Shown here piece by piece: positions 1 through 5,773 of a DNA stretch of 5,964 nucleotides. A program made the position numbers and the translations under genes. The notes beneath the pieces are model-generated. The model had not been told where the DNA came from. It did not search any database and was given only the letters and a program-made list of their open reading frames with translations. How positions within the stretch are numbered: the first letter of the stretch is position 1; the number at the start of each line of letters is the position of its first letter. The DNA is from Betaproteobacteria bacterium (GTDB taxonomy: Bacteria > Pseudomonadota > Gammaproteobacteria > Burkholderiales > Burkholderiaceae_C), in the NCBI GenBank assembly GCA_025354965.1, contig JANXLW010000144.1, positions 1 to 5,964 of the forward strand. Reading direction: 5' to 3'.

Positions 1-111
1 AAAAAGCGGGTCACAAAACGGAGTCATGCTGGATTATCGAGCCCGGCCAGGGTGGACTTCTTCCAGCAAAAGACGGCCATGCAGTTCGTGCCCACACTGT
101 ACCCGGACTAG
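1..111 (+). other. Open stretch at left edge, possible 3' end of an unrecognised gene
   Basis: Reading frame 1 is open from the window edge to a TAG at 109-111 and ends in a plausible protein tail (DFFQQKTAMQFVPTLYPD). Frame 3 is also open, to a TAA at 240-242, so the choice of frame is not secure. In frame 2 the segment MLDYRARPG (about 26-52) also looks protein-like and would join the frame 1 tail through a frameshift. I do not recognise a family. It may be the last codons of a gene starting left of the window, a decayed gene, or chance. Confidence 0.2.
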
Positions 112-250
112 CACCCGGATTCACCCGGTGGCGTGCAGGGCTTGAAACCACCGTGCCCTCTGCGGACCCGCCTCACACACCAAGGGCGCATGTGTCCGGC
201 GCGGCGCCATTTTTTCTGGGCACCTCAGTGTTTGACAGTTAAAAAGCACT

Positions 251-296
251 ATTGTCCCAGTATTTGCTTGATGGCTTGCTATAAAAACAGGTGCAA
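251..296 (+). repeat. Dispersed intergenic repeat, copy 1 (TATAAAAA core)
   Basis: This 46-base segment aligns without gaps to 2093-2138 at 36 of 46 positions. Both copies share TGTCCC, TTTGCT, a TTGCTATAAAAA core and AGGT followed by CAA. Copy 1 lies 80 bases beyond the stop codon of the minus-strand M20 peptidase. Short repeats with a GCTATAAAAATAG-like core are, from general knowledge, common between genes in Comamonadaceae. No coding function is evident, and it lies in a gene-free stretch of about 260 bases (112-375). Confidence 0.6.
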
Positions 297-375
297 TCAC
301 GCGCGCTTAGTTGGCTGTCGTTTTTTTGCTGCCGGGGGTGGCTCTCCATTTCGAAGAACAAAATAAGGGAGTGAT

Positions 376-1869
376 TTAGTTGCCAGTTGCCTTGGAGGCC
401 TGGCTCATCAGGCGGTGATAGAAGCGGATGGCGTCGGCATAGTTGCTCATTGCAATGCGCTCGTTGGTGCCATGAAACCGGGGCAGATCAGCGGGCGTTG
501 CAATCACTGGCGAGAACTTGAAAATGTGATCACTGACCTCACCCAGGTAACGCGAATCGGTGCCACCGATCATGAGGCCGGGCGCAACCATTGCGGTCGG
601 GAAAACCTCACGAATGGTGGTCTGCAAAAGCCGGTATTGCGCCGAAGCTGTGGGCGCAACCTTGCTGGGTTCGCTAGCCTCTTCCATTGTGAAAAGCTCG
701 TATTTCTCCTTTGGAACGACCTGCTCTACCTGGTTGCGCACATGGGCTTTGACACTTTCTTGCGTGTCACCCGGAAGAATGCGGAAATTGATCGTGGCCT
801 CGGCAAGGCCAGGCAACACATTGTCCTTATTGCCCGCATGCGCAAGGGTCGGCGCTGTGGTGGTGCGAAGCATGGCATGGGTAGCCGCGCCAGACTCTAG
901 TTGCTTTTGAACGATCGGGCCAAACAGCCACAGGTTGGACAAAGCGACGCGCCCAAAGCCACTCATTTCCGGCGCAATGGTGTCAAACATCTGGGCAGCC
1001 ACACCACGAATTCCGCTTTGCAATTGGTTGTCGTCAAGCCGCTTGATCGCAGCGCTCATCATGCCGACCGCGCTCGTGCCTTTGGCCGGTGGCTGCGACG
1101 AGTGACCTGGAGCCGTGTTGAATTTCAGAATAACCGACAAGTAGCCTTTCTCGGCAACTCCGATCAGCGCAGCGGGCCGGTTCAGTCCGGGCAATACGCC
1201 GTCTGTAATCACCAGGCCTTCGTCCAGCACCATTTGGAGCCGAACCTTGCGCTGTGCGAACAACTTGGCAAGTGCCTGAGCGTCGCGCACGCCACCAAGT
1301 TCCTCGTCGGCCCCCTGGTAAAAGTACACCGTGCGCTCTGGTTTGAAGCCCGCGACCAACAGGCTTTCTGCGGCTTCCAACTGCGACATCAAATTGCCCT
1401 TGTTGTCCCATGAACCCCGGCCCCAAATAAAGCCGCCTTTGACCAAACCCGAAAACGGAGGTTGCTCCCACTTGGACTCTGTTCCCGGGGCGATGGGCAC
1501 GACATCCTGGTGCGATACGAACAATATAGGCTGAGCGCTTGGGTTGCTGCCCTTCCAGGTGTAGAGCAAAGACAAATCTTCGACCCGCTCTACCTGCATG
1601 CTGGCGTGGACTTTGGGAAACCGTTGTTGAAGCAGCTTATGCAAGGCCTCGAACTGATCTTGGTTTGCCTTGGGGTCGGAATGCACGGATATGGTCTTGA
1701 GCCGCACCGCTTCCCCCAAACGTTCTGCGACTGCTGCGACGTCCACGGAAATGACCGCCAAAGGCGCTACGTTGATTTGCTGTGAGCCCTTTCGCAAGGT
1801 ATTGACAGCCAGTATCGATGCAAGAAGCAACAAGACCGCCAAAAACCCCAAGCCTATTTTCTTGATCAT
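376..1869 (-). CDS. Membrane-anchored M20-family metallopeptidase (PM20D1/CPS1-like carboxypeptidase)
   Basis: The 497-residue protein has the full M20 di-zinc layout. It shows SHQD (H120, D122), the bridging aspartate in GRGSWDNKG (D155), the glutamate pair in GADEELGG (E189-E190), a downstream acidic ligand in VLDEG (D216) and the C-terminal histidine in HGTNER (H466). PGHSS (H256) marks the lid/dimerisation domain, roughly residues 235-385. Residues about 5-22 (LGFLAVLLLLASILAV) form a single hydrophobic segment after a KK pair, so the enzyme is probably tethered to the inner membrane facing the periplasm. Length and motif spacing fit the large M20 carboxypeptidases related to yeast CPS1 and mammalian PM20D1, which hydrolyse or form amide bonds of peptides or N-acyl amino acids; the substrate here is unknown. 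AAAGAGAT lies a few bases upstream of the ATG as a modest ribosome-binding site. It appears monocistronic and intact, flanked by two direct repeat copies. Confidence 0.93.
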   Translation of the reverse strand: MIKKIGLGFLAVLLLLASILAVNTLRKGSQQINVAPLAVISVDVAAVAERLGEAVRLKTISVHSDPKANQDQFEALHKLLQQRFPKVHASMQVERVEDLSLLYTWKGSNPSAQPILFVSHQDVVPIAPGTESKWEQPPFSGLVKGGFIWGRGSWDNKGNLMSQLEAAESLLVAGFKPERTVYFYQGADEELGGVRDAQALAKLFAQRKVRLQMVLDEGLVITDGVLPGLNRPAALIGVAEKGYLSVILKFNTAPGHSSQPPAKGTSAVGMMSAAIKRLDDNQLQSGIRGVAAQMFDTIAPEMSGFGRVALSNLWLFGPIVQKQLESGAATHAMLRTTTAPTLAHAGNKDNVLPGLAEATINFRILPGDTQESVKAHVRNQVEQVVPKEKYELFTMEEASEPSKVAPTASAQYRLLQTTIREVFPTAMVAPGLMIGGTDSRYLGEVSDHIFKFSPVIATPADLPRFHGTNERIAMSNYADAIRFYHRLMSQASKATGN

Positions 1870-2166
1870 GTGAATCTCTTTCAGTTAAAAATCTTACCCT
1901 CAGATGTCATTCTCTACCGCCATGCCGATGCCATCGCGGAGGAATTTTCCGTGGCCCCGATGCCTGGCAGCCTCAGGCATATTGAGTGCGGGCTTTTTTT
2001 CACCCGTCGTCACAACCGGTACTGGCTTCGCTAGGTTCGGCCTCTTTTGCACAGGCTTTGAGCACGCAAACCATTGAGATAGTAACAGGGCAACTGTCCC
2101 CGTGTTTGCTCATTAGTTTGCTATAAAAATAGGTTCAAACGGGTTCCGTGAAACCAGCAGAAAGTT
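1870..2166. other. Intergenic region with hairpin and T-run
   Basis: This stretch separates the M20 gene from the toxin-antitoxin pair. It contains a perfect 7-bp inverted repeat, ATGCCTG (1960-1966) with CAGGCAT (1974-1980), around a 7-base loop. Thirteen bases further on the plus strand is a run of seven T (1994-2000). That gap is too long for a standard intrinsic terminator, and no plus-strand gene ends here. The second dispersed repeat copy lies at 2093-2138. I see no gene and no convincing promoter for the M20 peptidase. Confidence 0.5.
2093..2138 (+). repeat. Dispersed intergenic repeat, copy 2 (TATAAAAA core)
   Basis: This is the partner of 251-296 (36 of 46 identical, same orientation). 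It starts ACTGTCCCCGTGTTTGCT and contains TTTGCTATAAAAATAGG. It lies 28 bases beyond the stop of the minus-strand antidote gene, so both copies sit just 3' of minus-strand genes and together bracket the M20 peptidase as direct repeats. Confidence 0.6.
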
Positions 2167-2475
2167 TCAGGCTGGGCCTTGCACCTGCGTTGTCAACTTC
2201 AGCCCTAGCGCCCGGCAGACTCTCGCAATCGTGTCGAACCGCGGTTGCGAATTTGGGCGTAGCGCTTTGTACAGCGCCTCACGGGTGAGCCCGGCGGCGC
2301 GGGCTACTTCGGTCATACCCCGCGCGCGCGCAATGACGCCCAGCGCATGGGTCAACTCTGACGAGTCGTTGTCCTCCAGCACCTGGCTCAGGTAGACGGA
2401 AATGTCCTCGTCTGTCTTGAGGTGTTCAGCAAGGTCGAAATCGGGCAGCTCAGACACCTGGATTTTTTTGGCCAT
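2167..2475 (-). CDS. XRE-family antidote of a type II toxin-antitoxin pair (HigA-like)
   Basis: This is a 102-residue protein from the chosen start. The N-terminal half (SELPDFDLAEHLKTDEDI, then ISVYLSQVLED) is typical of the 'putative addiction module antidote' family. A helix-turn-helix lies at about residues 54-72 (MTEVARAAGLTREALYKAL), followed by the conserved RPNSQPRFDTIARVCRALG. The family neutralises its toxin by direct contact and represses its own promoter. The gene follows the toxin directly. Three in-frame starts exist: GTG at 2484, ATG at 2481 and ATG at 2475. The Shine-Dalgarno AGGAG (2488-2484) is 8 bases from the ATG at 2475 but only 2 bases from the one at 2481, so the third is preferred. 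Translation is then coupled to the toxin stop at 2481-2483. The protein appears intact. Role assigned from family; not shown for this copy. Confidence 0.88.
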   Translation of the reverse strand: MAKKIQVSELPDFDLAEHLKTDEDISVYLSQVLEDNDSSELTHALGVIARARGMTEVARAAGLTREALYKALRPNSQPRFDTIARVCRALGLKLTTQVQGPA

Positions 2476-2480
2476 CTTCA

Positions 2481-2804
2481 TCACTCCTGTCCGTCTGAAT
2501 CTTGAAACACAAGGGTTGCGACCAACTCGTGGGCCGCGGCAATATCACGGGCCTGGCTGGCTTTGTCACCGCCACCCCGCATGACCACCAAGACCGAGCC
2601 CCGTTGCACGAAATACATGCGCCAGCCTGGGCCAAAAAACTCGCGCATTTCAAACACACCGTCACCCACCGGCTTGACGTCGCCCAAATTGCCCCTTGGA
2701 GCATTGTCCAAGCGCCAGGCAAGGCGGATTCTGGTTTCGCGGTCACGCAGGCCATCAAGCCATGCATCGAATTCAGGCAAGCGCTTGACGGTGATCACGG
2801 GCAT
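2481..2804 (-). CDS. RelE/ParE-superfamily toxin (Gp49/HigB-like addiction module killer protein)
   Basis: This 107-residue protein carries the signature blocks of the Gp49-like killer family. It has an N-terminal EFDAWLDGLRDRETRIRLAWRL-type helix pair (residues about 11-32, not one continuous motif), GDVKPVGDGVFEMR (41-54), GPGWRMYFVQRG (58-69) and GGGDKASQARDI (77-88). Members of this superfamily are usually ribosome-dependent or free mRNA endonucleases that halt translation when the antidote is degraded. It is the first gene of the operon, with the antidote immediately downstream, the usual order for this subfamily. The ATG at 2804 is preceded by only a weak purine stretch (AAGTGATT). Two 8-bp palindromes, ATTGCAAT (2805-2812) and GTGATCAC (2791-2798), sit at the start and could be repressor contacts, although that is weak evidence. 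The C-terminal tail after residue 95 (ATLVFQDSDGQE) is slightly longer than I expect. Confidence 0.9.
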   Translation of the reverse strand: MPVITVKRLPEFDAWLDGLRDRETRIRLAWRLDNAPRGNLGDVKPVGDGVFEMREFFGPGWRMYFVQRGSVLVVMRGGGDKASQARDIAAAHELVATLVFQDSDGQE

Positions 2805-2838
2805 ATTGCAATCACTTGTTCACACACTATCAAACCAC

Positions 2839-2955
2839 GAAACCAGTCTCTTGGTTGCGAAACTGCTCTGGGGCATCGGCATCCCGCACGGACCGAACAT
2901 GATCTTTGGCTACATCACGGGGAACCATTTGGGGGGCGGGGCGGGTATGGCTTGA
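2839..2955 (+). pseudogene. Possible C-terminal remnant of an unidentified protein
   Basis: The plus strand reads a protein-like 38-residue tail in this interval, containing LLVAKLLWGIGIPHGPN and a glycine-rich end (NHLGGGAGMA), then TGA. The frame is open further left, but there it runs antisense to the toxin gene and looks like a shadow, so any real part begins near the toxin start. I do not recognise the family. The hydrophobic and glycine-rich composition would suit a membrane-protein end. No start codon with a ribosome-binding site belongs to it, so if genuine it is a truncated scrap left by rearrangement. Confidence 0.2.
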
Positions 2956-2958
2956 TGA

Positions 2959-2994
2959 TGGTGTACATATAGCAATTTCGCTATGATCCAACCG
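2959..2994 (+). promoter_or_regulatory. Promoter with overlapping palindromic operator of the broken antitoxin module
   Basis: A good -10 element TATGAT (2982-2987, 5 of 6 to consensus) has a poor -35 (TGGTGT, 2959-2964) at 17-base spacing. Overlapping the -10 is the inverted repeat ATAGC-AATTTC-GCTAT (2969-2984). Inverted TATAGC-type repeats over the -10 are a common arrangement for autoregulated XRE toxin-antitoxin operons. Transcription would begin near 2993-2995. Inferred from sequence only. Confidence 0.45.
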
Positions 2995-3023
2995 ATGGCC
3001 TTCGCGGTCAAAACAGTGGAATC

Positions 3024-3359
3024 ATGCTCACACACAAACAGATGCGCACCCAGGCCTTGGCGCGTGCCAACGTCAAGTCCGAGTTCGAAGGCATGGCGGC
3101 CGAATTTGCGCTGCTGGATGAATTCTTGAAGGCACGCGCAGCCCAAGGCTTGATGCAGGCAGAGGTGGCGCAAAAGATCGGGACAACCTAGTCAGCCGTT
3201 GCCCGCATGGAATCCGGCAAAGGCAAGCATTCGCCTTCTCTGGCGACGCTGTCGCGCTATGCCGATGCGCTGGAGTGCCGATTGGAGGTGCGCTTGGTGC
3301 GGAAAACCAGAGCTTCTACTTGCGTCCGGCGCATGTCCAACAGCGCTGCGAGAGCTTAG
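3024..3359 (+). pseudogene. HigA-like XRE antitoxin interrupted by an in-frame TAG
   Basis: The frame from ATG 3024 encodes MLTHKQMRTQALARANVKSE, then EFALLDEFLKARAAQGLMQ and AEVAQKIGTT, and meets TAG at 3189-3191 (codon 56). It continues without shift as SAVARMESGKGKHSPSLATL and SRYADALECRLEVRLVRK, and stops at 3357-3359. The two halves together form a normal antitoxin with HTH at roughly codons 41-62. Relatives usually read TTQSAVAR here, so one C-to-T change turned the CAG glutamine of the recognition helix into a stop. The truncated 55-residue product would lack the recognition helix and could not bind DNA normally. The last 17 codons after LVRK do not resemble the family and may reflect a second lesion. 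No intact toxin gene adjoins it: the nearest lies upstream on the opposite strand with its own antidote. The ribosome-binding site is weak (TGGA). Confidence 0.85.
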
Positions 3360-3834
3360 TTGCTGTGCGGAAGGCGCTTTGAAGTCATTTCGCGGTAGTT
3401 TACCTAACCAAATTGTCATTTTCTCCCTGTGAAGTAAACGTAACAAGCTACGAAATTTATAGCGTCAATTGCAAAGTTTCTCAACTCACAACCGCTACCG
3501 ATGCAACTACGGCTTAGCGTACCCAGCGAGTTGTTCCAATCTCTTGAACACCGGATCATGGCCGCCTGCGTAATGTGTACATGCCTGGCAACGTATCAAC
3601 CGATGAACTGGCGGCACGATTGACTCAGCAATTCCGCACAACAGTTGTTCAAGATTTAATTGGGCTGCAATAAAGAAGCGGTGCACCGCTGAATTTTTGG
3701 GCAAGTAAAAAATGGTCTGCAGCCCCATCCTTAATCGCGGCGAATTCGCGATAATTAGAAGTCAGGCTCAAAAACAAGTTGTGTTGGAAGTGGAACCGTG
3801 ACGATACAGAAATTTTCTCACTCTGGAGTTCTTC
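3360..3834. other. Intergenic region upstream of the ImmA/IrrE operon
   Basis: No convincing gene is seen. The minus strand has a 73-codon frame (3507-3728) ending in RCQACTHYAGGHDPVF, with a start that has AAGG directly against the ATG and third-position GC of only about half. I treat it as doubtful. At 3445-3463 the minus strand reads GCTATAAATTTCGTAGCTT, which may be a worn copy of the family repeat. The operon's inverted repeat and likely promoter occupy the right end. Confidence 0.4.
3734..3808 (+). promoter_or_regulatory. Inverted repeat and tentative promoter of the ImmA/IrrE-DUF4411 operon
   Basis: ATCGCG (3734-3739) and CGCGAT (3747-3752) form a 6-bp inverted repeat around 7 bases, with an overlapping perfect 10-bp palindrome GCGAATTCGC (3740-3749). 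Downstream, TTGTGT (3779-3784) and GATACA (3803-3808) at 18-base spacing are a weak sigma-70-like pair. The HTH protein encoded next is the obvious candidate to bind here, possibly to repress its own operon. All of this is inferred from position and symmetry. Confidence 0.3.
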
Positions 3835-5010
3835 GTGAAAACTGAGCCCGTTGACGGCGTGCAACCCTCAGTTATCCGTTGGGCACGTGAGTCGATGGGT
3901 ATGTCCGTGGAAGACGTCGCGCACAAGCTGAAAAGACCGCTTGAAGAGGTTCTGGCTTGGGAGACGGACGATGGCGCATCGCCAACCTACGCGCAGCTTG
4001 AGAACTTGGCCTACAAGGTGTTCAAGCGGCCACTAGCCATCTTTTTTCTGCCAGCCCCGCCAAGTGAAATTCCGCCAGCGCGCGAATTCAGAACGCTACC
4101 AGACGCGGACCTGCAAACCTTGCACGCAGATACCTATGTCCAAGTCCGTAAAGCTCATGCCTATCAGATCACTTTGAGAGAGGTTTTTGAGGGAGCGAAC
4201 CCGAGCGTGAAGCAGATCGCGCAAGGTGTGCCGCTGGATATGCATCAGCCCGTTGAAGCGCAGGCACGGGCAGTGAGAGAGGCATTGGGTATTGCGTTAA
4301 ACGACCAGATCAGATGGAAATCTGATGAAATTGCCCTGAAGCGCTGGCGGGAGGCTGTGGAGGCAAGTGGCATTTTTGTATTCAAGGCACCGTTCAAGCA
4401 AAAAGACATCTCGGGGTTTTGTTTGTTGGATGCGAATTTCCCTCTGATTTATCTGAACAACAGCACAACCAAAACCCGGCAAATTTTCAGCTTGTTGCAT
4501 GAGCTGGCGCATCTTCTGCTGAACGTTAACGGCATCAGCAAATTTGAAGCTTCTTACATGAACAGGCTTCCTGCGGCCGAACGTCGCGTCGAGCAGTTCT
4601 GCAACAAGATTGCGGCGGAGATGTTGATTCCTTCGGATGACTTTGACCAGCAGATTTCCCGCTTACCCCACGACGCAGAGTCAGTGCAAGACCACCTGTA
4701 TGCTGATTTGGCCAATCGATATGGCGTCAGTCGTGAGGCTGTATTGCGGCGTCTGTTAGACCTGGAGCGCGTCAGCCAGGCGTTTTACGAACACAAAGCC
4801 AAGTTTTGGGCGAACCAAAAAAGATCAGCATCAGGCGGCGATTGGTATGCATCACAAAACGCCTACTTGAGCGACCGTTTCGCCCAGGAAGTTATTGGCC
4901 GTCATTACCGCAATCAGATCAGTGTGGAGCAGGCGTCTGAATTTTTAGGAATCAAGGCAAAGAATTTCGCAGGTCTGGAGCAGCGCATCCTCCAGGGGGC
5001 CGCTGCATGA
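3835..5010 (+). CDS. XRE helix-turn-helix / ImmA-IrrE family zinc metallopeptidase fusion
   Basis: The 391-residue protein starts with an XRE-type HTH at about residues 13-65 (VIRWARESMGMSVEDVAHKL, then KRPLEEVLAWE and PTYAQLENLAYKVFKRPLA), followed by the FFLPAPP linker typical of COG2856 proteins. The peptidase domain (about 150-310) has the zinc motif HELAH (222-226) with E223 catalytic, and EQFCNKIAAEMLIP (253-266), where E253 is the likely third ligand. A C-terminal module (about 335-391, with DWYASQNAYLSDRFA and QISVEQASEFLGIKAKNF) looks like a second small helix-turn-helix. The start is GTG at 3835, chosen because GGAG (3825-3828) is 6 bases upstream and because the next ATG would cut off the HTH. 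Relatives such as ImmA and IrrE act on repressors after stress signals, and COG2856-XRE fusions are predicted antitoxins. It overlaps the DUF4411 gene by 4 bases, so I infer it controls that protein. Confidence 0.92.
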   Translation: MKTEPVDGVQPSVIRWARESMGMSVEDVAHKLKRPLEEVLAWETDDGASPTYAQLENLAYKVFKRPLAIFFLPAPPSEIPPAREFRTLPDADLQTLHADTYVQVRKAHAYQITLREVFEGANPSVKQIAQGVPLDMHQPVEAQARAVREALGIALNDQIRWKSDEIALKRWREAVEASGIFVFKAPFKQKDISGFCLLDANFPLIYLNNSTTKTRQIFSLLHELAHLLLNVNGISKFEASYMNRLPAAERRVEQFCNKIAAEMLIPSDDFDQQISRLPHDAESVQDHLYADLANRYGVSREAVLRRLLDLERVSQAFYEHKAKFWANQKRSASGGDWYASQNAYLSDRFAQEVIGRHYRNQISVEQASEFLGIKAKNFAGLEQRILQGAAA

Positions 5011-5483
5011 TTTATGTCTTTGACACCAGTTCGCTCAGCAAGCTCAAGCACTTTTTCCCTGGTGTGTTCAAGTCCGTATGGACTGGGCTGGATGGCCTGG
5101 TTCAATCCGGTAATCTGATTTCGACACGCGAAGTTTGGAATGAGATCGAGCGTGGTGATGTAGACCAGCACACCAACGAGTGGCTCAAAGACCGAAAGCA
5201 GATTTTCACCACACCAACGTCGGATGAATTGCGTTTTGTCGCCCAGATATTTCAGATGCCACACTTTCAGGCTTTGATAGGCGAAAAGCAGCGCCTGATG
5301 GGCACCCCTGTGGCTGACCCGTTTGTCATTGCGTGCGCCAAGATCCGCAAGGGTACGGTGGTAACGGAAGAGCGCCTCAAGCCCAATGCGGCAAAAATCC
5401 CCAATGTCTGCCAGCATGCCAGTGTTGCCGTGCCTTGCATTGATCTTGAGACGTTTATGCAAAAGCAGGGCTGGAGCTTTTAA
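5007..5483 (+). CDS. DUF4411 family PIN-like protein, predicted toxin/RNase
   Basis: This 158-residue protein matches the DUF4411 layout within the PIN-like superfamily. It has a first acidic residue in YVFDTSSL (D6), E46 in REVWNEIE, D104 in PVADPFVIACAK, and VVTEE (E121), followed by KIPNVC near residue 130 and a hydrophobic C-terminus ending GWSF. These four acidic positions are what a PIN nuclease uses to bind metal, so an active RNase is plausible. The ATG overlaps the upstream stop as ATGA (5007-5010), and AGGGGG (4994-4999) lies 7 bases before the start inside the upstream gene, so translation is coupled. The stop TAA (5481-5483) is inside the terminator palindrome. By position it is the toxin partner of the XRE-ImmA/IrrE protein. 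That pairing is known from comparative genomics of COG2856-linked operons; activity of this copy is inferred. Confidence 0.88.
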   Translation: MIYVFDTSSLSKLKHFFPGVFKSVWTGLDGLVQSGNLISTREVWNEIERGDVDQHTNEWLKDRKQIFTTPTSDELRFVAQIFQMPHFQALIGEKQRLMGTPVADPFVIACAKIRKGTVVTEERLKPNAAKIPNVCQHASVAVPCIDLETFMQKQGWSF

Positions 5484-5509
5484 ACCCCTCGAATTCGAGG
5501 GGTTTAAAA
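5478..5509 (+). terminator. 32-bp perfect palindrome, probable bidirectional terminator
   Basis: TTTTAAACCCCTCGAA (5478-5493) is followed directly by its exact reverse complement (5494-5509). The RNA would fold into a stem with a CCCCTC/GAGGGG core, AAA/TTT flanks and a GAATTC loop region, on either strand. The T-tract after the GC core is only three long, so termination strength is uncertain. The structure lies between the plus-strand DUF4411 gene and the minus-strand monooxygenase, which suits a shared convergent terminator. It includes the DUF4411 stop codon. Confidence 0.8.
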
Positions 5510-5773
5510 CGCGACAATGAGCAAGGGAGGCAATGCGAACGGGAACCAAATCGCATTGGTTGCCGCTGGTTTCCAGTCACGTTACGCTGTGATGCAACCA
5601 GCGCCTCCGAGCATGATCGGCACAACAGGTGCCAAACCCTGAAAGTACCTGCTGATTGCACAAGATGCAGTGACGGGAGACAAGCGCTTGGTGGATTTTT
5701 ATCGTTTGAGGTTGCCGCGCAGTAAGACGGCAATGATTGACCCGGGGTACAGCGGGAAATTGCGGCCAACAAT
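5510..5773. other. Intergenic region without recognised content
   Basis: This stretch lies between the palindrome and the end of the convergent monooxygenase gene. Frames here are short or implausible. A cysteine-rich minus-strand frame (5577-5861) overlaps the monooxygenase end in another frame and is not credible. No RNA gene or repeat copy is seen. Confidence 0.4.

Noticed and set aside
133..366. 77-codon plus-strand frame
   Set aside because: The sequence is low in protein character, lacks a ribosome-binding site and runs through the dispersed repeat at 251-296.
415..1785. Several long frames antisense to or overlapping the M20 peptidase
   Set aside because: The M20 frame carries all catalytic motifs; the others are compositional shadows without family features.
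1883..1910. ATGACA ... TTAACT as a minus-strand promoter for the M20 gene
   Set aside because: The implied transcription start would fall about 7 bases from the ATG, downstream of the ribosome-binding site, and the -10 match is poor.
1960..2000. Hairpin plus T-run as an intrinsic terminator
   Set aside because: Thirteen bases separate the stem from the T-run, and no plus-strand gene ends upstream of it.
2910..3173. 87-codon minus-strand frame
   Set aside because: It lies antisense to the promoter and the first half of the HigA-like pseudogene, whose plus-strand reading is clearly the real one.
3199..3432. 77-codon plus-strand frame with many Trp and Cys
   Set aside because: It is an out-of-frame reading of the second half of the HigA-like gene.
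3507..3728. 73-codon minus-strand frame ending in a Cys-x-x-Cys segment
   Set aside because: There is no recognisable family, the Shine-Dalgarno spacing is unsuitable and codon bias is weak. I kept it only as a remark within the intergenic entry.
4914..5549. 211-codon minus-strand frame opposite DUF4411
   Set aside because: It is antisense to a well-matched family member and crosses the terminator palindrome.
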